From positions 1 to 26,910 of the forward strand of contig CADBMO010000080.1 of NCBI GenBank assembly GCA_902795755.1: a DNA stretch of 26,910 bases. The letters are read 5' to 3'. The stretch's first letter is position 1. Each line of letters starts with the position of its first letter. The translations under genes and the position numbers were made by a program. Under the pieces are notes generated by a model that was not told the DNA's origin, made no database searches, and saw nothing but the letters and a program-made list of their open reading frames with translations. The stretch comes from an uncultured Erysipelotrichaceae bacterium. Lineage in GTDB: Bacteria > Bacillota_I > Bacilli_A > RF39 > UBA660. Positions 21,989-26,910 of the stretch are shown in pieces.

Positions 21989-24802
21989 ATGGATAAGATA
22001 ATAATAAAGGGTGCAAGAGAGAATAACTTGAAGAATATTGATATAGAAATACCTAAGAATAAATTAACAGTTATGACTGGTGTATCAGGTTCTGGTAAGT
22101 CTTCACTTGCATTTGATACTATATATGCAGAGGGTCAAAGAAGGTATGTAGAAAGTTTATCTGCGTATGCAAGACAATTTTTAGGTGGAACATCAAAACC
22201 AGACGTAGACTCAATAGAAGGTTTATCTCCATCTATATCTATAGATCAAAAAACCACAAATAATAACCCTCGTTCTACCGTAGGTACCGTTACCGAAATA
22301 TATGATTACCTTAGACTGTTATATGCAAGAATTGGTGTTCCTTATTGTCCAAATCATAATATACCAATATCAAGTCAATCAATTGAAGAAATGACTAATC
22401 AAATAATGAACGAAGAAGATGGTACGAAATTAATCATTATGTCTCCTGTTGCGTATGGCGAAAAGGGAACTTTTAAAGATTTATTAGATAAATTAAGAAA
22501 AGATGGATACGTAAGGGTAAAAATTGATGATAAAACAATGGATTTAAGTGAAGATATAGTACTAGAAAAAAATAAGAAACATAAGATATTGGTTATAATA
22601 GATAGAATTATTAAGAAAATAGAGTCTAGAAGTAGATTAAATGAAGCACTTGAATTAGCATGTAAATTATCAAAAGGAAAGGCAGTAGTTGAGATTCCAG
22701 GTAGAGATGAAATAGTAATGAGTGAATCTTTTGCATGCCCACATTGTGATTTTTCATTAGAAGAATTAGAACCTAGAATGTTTAGTTTTAATGCACCATA
22801 TGGGTCATGTCCTGATTGTAAAGGGTTAGGATTTAAACAAAAAATGAGCGCAGATTTGATCATACCTGATAAAGAAAAAACGTTAAGACGCGGCGGGATT
22901 GAACCTTATGCAGGGATGGATGAGTATAATATTTATATTAAAAAGTTAGAAATAGTATGTGATAAATATAATATAGACATGAACAAAAAGATGAAAGATT
23001 ATACTAAAAAAGAATTAGATATAATCTTAAATGGTACTACTGAGCCAATTGAATTTAAGTTTTCAACAAGAAGTGGAAACAATATGAATAGCTACGAACC
23101 TTATGAAGGTGTATTAAATAATCTAGAGCGAAGATATTTTGAAACTAATAGTGAGTTTATAAGGGAATGGCTTGGTAAATACATGGTAGAGTTAACTTGT
23201 CCTACGTGTCATGGTAAAAGATTAAAAGATAGTGTATTATCTGTATTAATTAATCACAAGAACATAATAGATTTAACTGATATGAACATTGATAAATTGT
23301 ATAAGTTTTTTGATACCTTAAAACTAAGTAAAGAAAAAGAAGAGATAGCAAGATTGTTAGTTAAGGAAATTAAATCAAGACTAGAGTTTTTACATAACGT
23401 AGGTCTTGGATATTTAACTTTATCTAGAAGTGCTGGTACTTTATCTGGTGGCGAAGCACAAAGAATAAGACTTGCAACTCAAATAGGGTCACAATTAACG
23501 GGTGTTTTATATGTGTTAGATGAACCTAGTATTGGTCTTCATCAAAGAGATAACCAAAGATTAATTAATTCACTTTTAAAAATGAGGGATATAGGCAATA
23601 CATTAATAGTTGTTGAGCATGATACTGATACTATGTTACAAGCTGATTACTTAGTAGATATAGGTCCTGGTGCAGGTGATCATGGTGGTGAAGTTGTTGC
23701 AAGTGGTACTCCTAAGGAAGTAATGGAAAATAAAAATAGTATTACTGGTGATTATCTAAGTGGAAGAAAAATGATAGAAATTCCAAAAAAACGTAGAAAA
23801 GGTAATGGTAAATTTATTGAGATAAAAGGTGCTAAAGAAAATAACTTAAAGAATATTAATGTTAAATTCCCACTTGGTAAATTAGTGTTAGTAACTGGTG
23901 TATCAGGTTCTGGAAAAAGTAGTTTGGTAAATCAAATATTATATAAAGCTCTTGCGCTTAATGTTTATGGTTCTCGTGTTGTACCAGGAAAACATAAAGC
24001 CATTAAAGGTTTAGAAAATATTGATAAAGTAATTGATATTACTCAAGACCCAATAGGCAGAACACCAAGAAGTAATCCTGCTACATATGTAGGAGTATTT
24101 GATGATATAAGAGATGTTTTTGCGCAAACTAAAGAAGCTAAAATAAGGGGCTATGAAAAAGGAAGATTTTCTTTCAACGTAAAAGGCGGAAGGTGTGAAG
24201 CTTGCTGGGGAGATGGAGTTAAAAAAATATCAATGAACTTTTTACCAGATGTGTATGTACCATGTGAAGTTTGTGGTGGTACAAGATTTAACAAAGAAAC
24301 ATTAGAAGTTAAGTATAAGGATAAAACCATATATGACGTACTTCAAATGAGAGTAGATGAAGCATTAGAGTTTTTTGAAAATCATCAAAAGATAAAAAGA
24401 AAATTACAAGTAATGCAGGATGTAGGCCTTGGCTACATAAAACTTGGGCAAAGTGCTCCAACTTTATCTGGTGGTGAAGCATCACGTGTTAAGTTAGCTA
24501 AAGAATTACAAAAAAAGCCAACTGGAAAAAGTGTGTTTATTTTGGATGAACCAACTACTGGATTACATAGTCATGATATAAAAAGACTATTAACAATTTT
24601 AAATAGAATAGTTGATAATGGTGATACTGTTATTGTTATAGAACATAATTTAGATGTTATAAAAGTAGCAGATCATATAATTGATTTAGGGCCTGAAGGC
24701 GGAGATGATGGCGGTACAATCGTATGTGAAGGTACACCAGAAAAAGTATCTAAGTGTTCTTCGTCTTATACAGGACAATATTTAAGCAAAATATTAAAAT
24801 AA
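21989..24802 (+). CDS. uvrA: Excinuclease ABC subunit A
   Basis: UvrA scans DNA for lesions and loads UvrB. I chose ATG 21989, 5 bases after AGGTGG (21978-21983), over the GTG at 21980, which lies in that site. The 937-residue protein has two ABC modules: the first with Walker A GVSGSGKSS (31-39), signature LSGGEAQR and VLDEPSIGLH; the second with GVSGSGKSS, LSGGEASR and FILDEPTTGLH. The insertion domains carry CxxC pairs (CPHC, CPDC; CPTC; then CEAC, CEVC of the C-terminal zinc module) that look intact. It is a single-gene unit; uvrB lies 3 kb upstream, whereas in many Bacillota the two are adjacent. Confidence 0.97.
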   Translation: MDKIIIKGARENNLKNIDIEIPKNKLTVMTGVSGSGKSSLAFDTIYAEGQRRYVESLSAYARQFLGGTSKPDVDSIEGLSPSISIDQKTTNNNPRSTVGTVTEIYDYLRLLYARIGVPYCPNHNIPISSQSIEEMTNQIMNEEDGTKLIIMSPVAYGEKGTFKDLLDKLRKDGYVRVKIDDKTMDLSEDIVLEKNKKHKILVIIDRIIKKIESRSRLNEALELACKLSKGKAVVEIPGRDEIVMSESFACPHCDFSLEELEPRMFSFNAPYGSCPDCKGLGFKQKMSADLIIPDKEKTLRRGGIEPYAGMDEYNIYIKKLEIVCDKYNIDMNKKMKDYTKKELDIILNGTTEPIEFKFSTRSGNNMNSYEPYEGVLNNLERRYFETNSEFIREWLGKYMVELTCPTCHGKRLKDSVLSVLINHKNIIDLTDMNIDKLYKFFDTLKLSKEKEEIARLLVKEIKSRLEFLHNVGLGYLTLSRSAGTLSGGEAQRIRLATQIGSQLTGVLYVLDEPSIGLHQRDNQRLINSLLKMRDIGNTLIVVEHDTDTMLQADYLVDIGPGAGDHGGEVVASGTPKEVMENKNSITGDYLSGRKMIEIPKKRRKGNGKFIEIKGAKENNLKNINVKFPLGKLVLVTGVSGSGKSSLVNQILYKALALNVYGSRVVPGKHKAIKGLENIDKVIDITQDPIGRTPRSNPATYVGVFDDIRDVFAQTKEAKIRGYEKGRFSFNVKGGRCEACWGDGVKKISMNFLPDVYVPCEVCGGTRFNKETLEVKYKDKTIYDVLQMRVDEALEFFENHQKIKRKLQVMQDVGLGYIKLGQSAPTLSGGEASRVKLAKELQKKPTGKSVFILDEPTTGLHSHDIKRLLTILNRIVDNGDTVIVIEHNLDVIKVADHIIDLGPEGGDDGGTIVCEGTPEKVSKCSSSYTGQYLSKILK

Positions 24803-24833
24803 ACGAGGGTTTTTAACAGTTTTGTAGAATAAT

Positions 24834-24866
24834 AAGGTAAAGGTATATTACTTTTACCTTATTTTT
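24834..24866 (+). terminator. Terminator of uvrA
   Basis: AAGGTAAAGGTA (24834-24845) pairs with TACTTTTACCTT (24849-24860) with one G-T pair, extended by three A-T pairs, before ATTTTTA. Confidence 0.82.
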
Positions 24867-24944
24867 ATATGATTTTTTAATGAGTTTAATCTTAACTTTT
24901 CTATCTTTATTAATGATAAAATTGTTATAGCAGGAGGTGATTAA

Positions 24945-25361
24945 ATGATAAAAAACACAAGCATATCTTGGCCTAGTACAAAAGAAAACGTAAATGCCAT
25001 AATCAAAAAATATAATTTTGTAGTTTTATCAGTTAGTCCCTCCGTTGAAATTGTGGATGAAGCCTTAAAATTTAAACTTATTCAAGAAGAAGATTTAAAA
25101 AAAGAATATATTAAGTTAACAAAAGAAGAAATAGAAGAAAGAATTAAATTTATTAATTATGTTAGATTCTCATATAATAAGCTAACTACAGATGAAAGAA
25201 AAATTATTTATTGGACCTTTTTTGATAAAGAAAATAATTATGATGATAGGTTTATTGCAAATAATTTAGGTTTTTCTCTTGGATATTATTATATAAAAAA
25301 GAAAGATGCAATAATAAGGTTCGCGTTTTCTTTGGGAGTTGAAAGCATAGATGATAAATAG
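24945..25361 (+). CDS. ArpU/RinA-like DNA-binding protein
   Basis: The 138-residue protein has a C-terminal helical part (LTTDERKIIYWTFFDKE, then NNLGFSLGYYYIKKKDAII and RFAFSLGV) with the form of the sigma-region-4-like domain of ArpU/RinA late-gene activators of phages of Gram-positive bacteria. The N-terminal half (KKYNFVVLSVSPSVEIV and an acidic/lysine helix) is not known to me. CAGGAGGTG (24931-24939) is a very good ribosome site. No phage structural, lysis or integrase gene is near, so it is either a domesticated relic or a free-standing regulator. Its last 11 bases overlap a 44-codon ORF. The family call rests on pattern resemblance only. Confidence 0.5.
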   Translation: MIKNTSISWPSTKENVNAIIKKYNFVVLSVSPSVEIVDEALKFKLIQEEDLKKEYIKLTKEEIEERIKFINYVRFSYNKLTTDERKIIYWTFFDKENNYDDRFIANNLGFSLGYYYIKKKDAIIRFAFSLGVESIDDK

Positions 25362-25485
25362 ATTAAAAGAAATATATCCAGGATATCTTATTCTTAAAGA
25401 TAAAAAGAATATTAATAAGAATTATAAAAAATATATAATAATAATAGATAAAAACACATATGAAGTGCATAATAAGACAAACTAA
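25351..25485 (+). CDS. Putative 44-residue protein overlapping the ArpU-like gene
   Basis: The ORF from ATG 25351 to TAA 25483-25485 encodes a basic peptide starting MINRLKEIYPGYLILKDKKN, with a hydrophobic YKKYIIIID centre and a polar end. The start lies inside the preceding gene, a common sign of translational coupling, with GGGAG about 13 bases upstream; the stop is in the terminator stem. It is too short for the family to be judged and I do not recognise it. It could be a partner of the ArpU-like protein or a chance open frame. Confidence 0.45.
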   Translation: MINRLKEIYPGYLILKDKKNINKNYKKYIIIIDKNTYEVHNKTN

Positions 25486-25505
25486 AAAGTTTGTTTTATT
25501 TTTTT
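25477..25505 (+). terminator. Terminator of the ArpU-like pair
   Basis: ACAAACT (25477-25483) pairs with AGTTTGT (25488-25494) over a 4-base A loop, then a T-rich tract. Confidence 0.85.
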
Positions 25506-25517
25506 GTATTAAAAAGT

Positions 25518-25546
25518 TTTAAAATGATTAATTGCTGTGCTATAAT
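25518..25546 (+). promoter_or_regulatory. Promoter of the YvlD-lgt unit
   Basis: TTTAAA (25518-25523) and TATAAT (25541-25546) are 17 bases apart. The predicted leader is short, with AAAGGTGA (25550-25557) before the ATG. Confidence 0.65.
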
Positions 25547-25561
25547 AAAAAAGGTGATTTT

Positions 25562-26017
25562 ATGAAAGTTACAGTTGTAAAAGATAAGAAAAGTAAATCG
25601 ATATATAAAATAAACTTATTCTTAGAATGGATTATATACATGCTTGTTTATGCATGTGTTATGTGGGTTGCATCACAAATATTTAAATCATTATATGTTG
25701 AAAGTTTTTTATATGGGTTTTTAGCATCAGTAATTATATATATATTAAATAAAACAATAAAACCATTTTTGGTTCAAATATCACTTCCATTAATAGGAAT
25801 GTCGTTAGGGTTATTTTATTTTGTTATTAACGTTGTGATATTATTAATAACACACTTTTTATTAGGAAAACATTTTTATTTAACTGGTTTTTTCTCTCCG
25901 TTTGTAGTTTCGATTTTTATAAGTGTAGTAAATCTTTTATTAGAAGGATTTGTAATAAAACCATTATTAGAAAGGTGTGAAGGAAAACATGAATCCAATA
26001 GCAGTAAACATAGGTAA
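25562..26017 (+). CDS. YvlD / phage-holin-4-superfamily membrane protein
   Basis: I chose ATG 25562, because the earlier in-frame TTG at 25532 lies upstream of the -10. The 151-residue protein has four predicted helices (about 21-45, 48-66, 72-97, 107-130) with the YvlD pattern LNKTIKPFLVQISLPLIGMSLGLFYFVINV cut here to its key points: NKTIKP turn, SLPL, then GLFYFVIN. Despite the family name there is no evidence that it lyses cells; YvlD-type proteins are chromosomal genes linked to envelope stress in Bacillus. It overlaps lgt by 29 bases, and yvlD also lies near lgt in Bacillus. Confidence 0.75.
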   Translation: MKVTVVKDKKSKSIYKINLFLEWIIYMLVYACVMWVASQIFKSLYVESFLYGFLASVIIYILNKTIKPFLVQISLPLIGMSLGLFYFVINVVILLITHFLLGKHFYLTGFFSPFVVSIFISVVNLLLEGFVIKPLLERCEGKHESNSSKHR

Positions 26018-26849
26018 TTTATCGATAACTTGGTACGCAATTTTTATTCTTTCAGGAATAATAATTGCATATGTTTTAATTAATAAAGAAGCAAAAAAAT
26101 TTAATATACCAACATCGTTTATATCTAACTTAGTATTTTGGTGCGTTATATTTGGAATAATAGGTGCAAGAATATATTATGTTATATTTAATCTTGATTA
26201 TTATGCACAAGATCCTATAGAAGCAATTAAAGTATGGAATGGTGGTCTTGCAATACACGGTGGTATTATCGCTGGACTAATAACGTTAATACTATATTGT
26301 AAAAAGGAAAAAATCAACGTATTAAAAATGCTTGATATTGCAGCACCTTACGTAATGCTTGCACAAGCAATTGGAAGATGGGGAAACTTTTTTAATAGTG
26401 AGGCGCATGGGCCTATAGTATCTAAAACATTTTTGGTAAGTCATCATATACCTAAGTTTGTAATTGATGGTATGTTTATAGATGGACATTATTATCACCC
26501 AACGTTTTTCTATGAATCAGTATTATGTTTATTAGGATTTGTATTGTTGATAACCATTAGAAGATTAAAAAGCACTAAAAATGGCAACACTATTTCTTTA
26601 TATTTAATATGGTATGGAGTAATCAGATACTTTATTGAATCACTTAGAACAGATAGTTTGATGTTAGCAGACTTTAAGATGGCGCAAATAATATCAATAA
26701 TAATGATTATAGTTGGTATAATAATGTTTATATCAACATGTATTCATAGCAATAGATATAATGAGGAAAAAGAACAAATAATAAAACAAAATAGTAAAAA
26801 TAAAGAGAAAAAGAAAAGCAAGAAATATGAACTGCACCCCATAAAGTAG
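25989..26849 (+). CDS. lgt: Prolipoprotein diacylglyceryl transferase, C-terminal end altered by an IS
   Basis: Lgt transfers diacylglycerol to the lipobox cysteine of prolipoproteins in the membrane. I chose ATG 25989, which gives the usual MNPIAVNIGNLSITWY beginning. The 286-residue protein keeps the signature GRWGNFFNSEAHG (129-141), with Arg130, the His in GLAIHGG (87-93) and about seven helices, so the core is complete. After the last helix (to about 258) comes a Lys/Asn/Glu tail. The last codons, from TATGAACTGCACCCC to the TAG at 26847-26849, are the left end of a probable insertion sequence, so the original C-terminus has been replaced. The loss is in a non-conserved tail, and activity is likely retained. 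Confidence 0.92.
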   Translation: MNPIAVNIGNLSITWYAIFILSGIIIAYVLINKEAKKFNIPTSFISNLVFWCVIFGIIGARIYYVIFNLDYYAQDPIEAIKVWNGGLAIHGGIIAGLITLILYCKKEKINVLKMLDIAAPYVMLAQAIGRWGNFFNSEAHGPIVSKTFLVSHHIPKFVIDGMFIDGHYYHPTFFYESVLCLLGFVLLITIRRLKSTKNGNTISLYLIWYGVIRYFIESLRTDSLMLADFKMAQIISIIMIIVGIIMFISTCIHSNRYNEEKEQIIKQNSKNKEKKKSKKYELHPIK

Positions 26850-26910
26850 ACATCATAAAAAAAGTCAGTTCAAAAAAATATGTTAAAATACATTTCCGAA
26901 AGGAGGTGTA
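26828..26910 (+). mobile_element. Probable left end of an IS3-family (IS150-type) element
   Basis: TGAACTGCACCCCATAAAG from 26828, followed by TAGACATC, looks like the terminal inverted repeat of IS150-group IS3 elements (general form TGxxCTGCACCCxAxAAAGTTAGACA). Downstream are a TAAAAT -10 (26884-26889) and AAAGGAGGTG at 26900-26908, placing a transposase orfA start just beyond the window. The element begins inside the lgt reading frame. CAGTTCA (26866-26872) repeats the terminal TGAACTG inverted, 31 bases inside. The call is from memory of IS ends and needs the right-hand sequence. Confidence 0.5.
26884..26908 (+). promoter_or_regulatory. -10 and ribosome site of a gene starting past the window
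   Basis: TAAAAT (26884-26889) is followed by AAAGGAGGTG (26899-26908), leading into a gene whose start codon is not in the window. No good -35 is visible. Confidence 0.5.

Noticed and set aside
22399..22863. 154-codon open frame on the minus strand
   Set aside because: It lies wholly within uvrA, has no ribosome site and its composition is that of an antisense shadow.
24945..26017. A prophage remnant (ArpU-like gene plus 'phage holin family' gene)
   Set aside because: No integrase, structural or endolysin genes or attachment repeats; the holin-4 superfamily member is the chromosomal YvlD type linked to lgt.
1..26910. CRISPR array, tRNA or rRNA genes
   Set aside because: No regularly spaced repeats, no cloverleaf-type sequence and no rRNA-like high-GC conserved segment was seen on either strand.

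Overview
The window is AT-rich (about 70% A+T by eye), gene-dense DNA from a low-GC Gram-positive-type bacterium, probably a gut Bacillota/Bacilli lineage related to the RF39/Erysipelotrichia/Mycoplasmatota side. Evidence: strong AAGGAGG ribosome sites, TTGACA/TATAAT-like promoters, a proline T-box leader, the prfB-ftsE-ftsX synteny, YitT, YvlD, YgjV and DUF4352/DUF4190 surface proteins. TGA is used as a real stop (for example at 2808-2810, 3056-3058 and 5086-5088), so this is code 11 and not the Mycoplasma code. No stretch longer than about 250 bases lacks a gene or a recognisable signal.

Layout. 1-171: 3' end of a gene with a degenerate SEC-C zinc motif, then a terminator. 221-2052: operon of an 18-codon leader ORF, DUF3781, a TMEM43-like membrane protein and an SGNH hydrolase, followed by a zinc-ribbon membrane protein (2085-2810). 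2822-4542: a 61-residue gene, then a proline T-box and a short prolyl-tRNA synthetase that lacks the editing insertion. 4582-5110: YgjV-like membrane protein. 5108-9973: operon of prfB (with programmed frameshift), a YitT protein, ftsE, ftsX and a secreted coiled-coil M23 peptidase, i.e. the FtsEX-activated wall-hydrolase module. 10020-12455: an alanine-racemase-fold enzyme overlapping an ATP-grasp ligase resembling D-aspartate ligase, convergent with a MurJ/SpoVB-type flippase (12432-14090, minus). 14222-15546: a membrane protein with a Pro/Ala-rich tail, and an AqpZ-type aquaporin. 15584-15755: a tiny self-contained transcription unit for a 31-residue membrane peptide. 15782-20800: purA, uvrB and two paralogous DUF4190-type membrane proteins. 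20785-21906: an XRE regulator divergent from a zinc-ribbon/DUF4352 protein, with operator-like repeats between. 21989-24866: uvrA. 24945-25505: an ArpU/RinA-like gene overlapping a 44-codon ORF. 25562-26849: YvlD-family membrane protein overlapping lgt. 26828-26910: what looks like the left end of an IS3-family insertion sequence that has supplied the last codons and stop of lgt.

Together the region is mostly core biology: translation (proS, prfB), nucleotide excision repair (uvrA, uvrB), purine synthesis (purA), and a strong cell-envelope theme (FtsEX plus M23 peptidase, racemase plus ligase, flippase, Lgt). The less ordinary parts are the racemase/ATP-grasp pair, the 31-residue peptide unit, the ArpU-like pair, three operator-like palindromes sitting on promoters, the editing-less ProRS and the lgt/IS junction. 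No complete mobile element, tRNA, rRNA or CRISPR array was seen.
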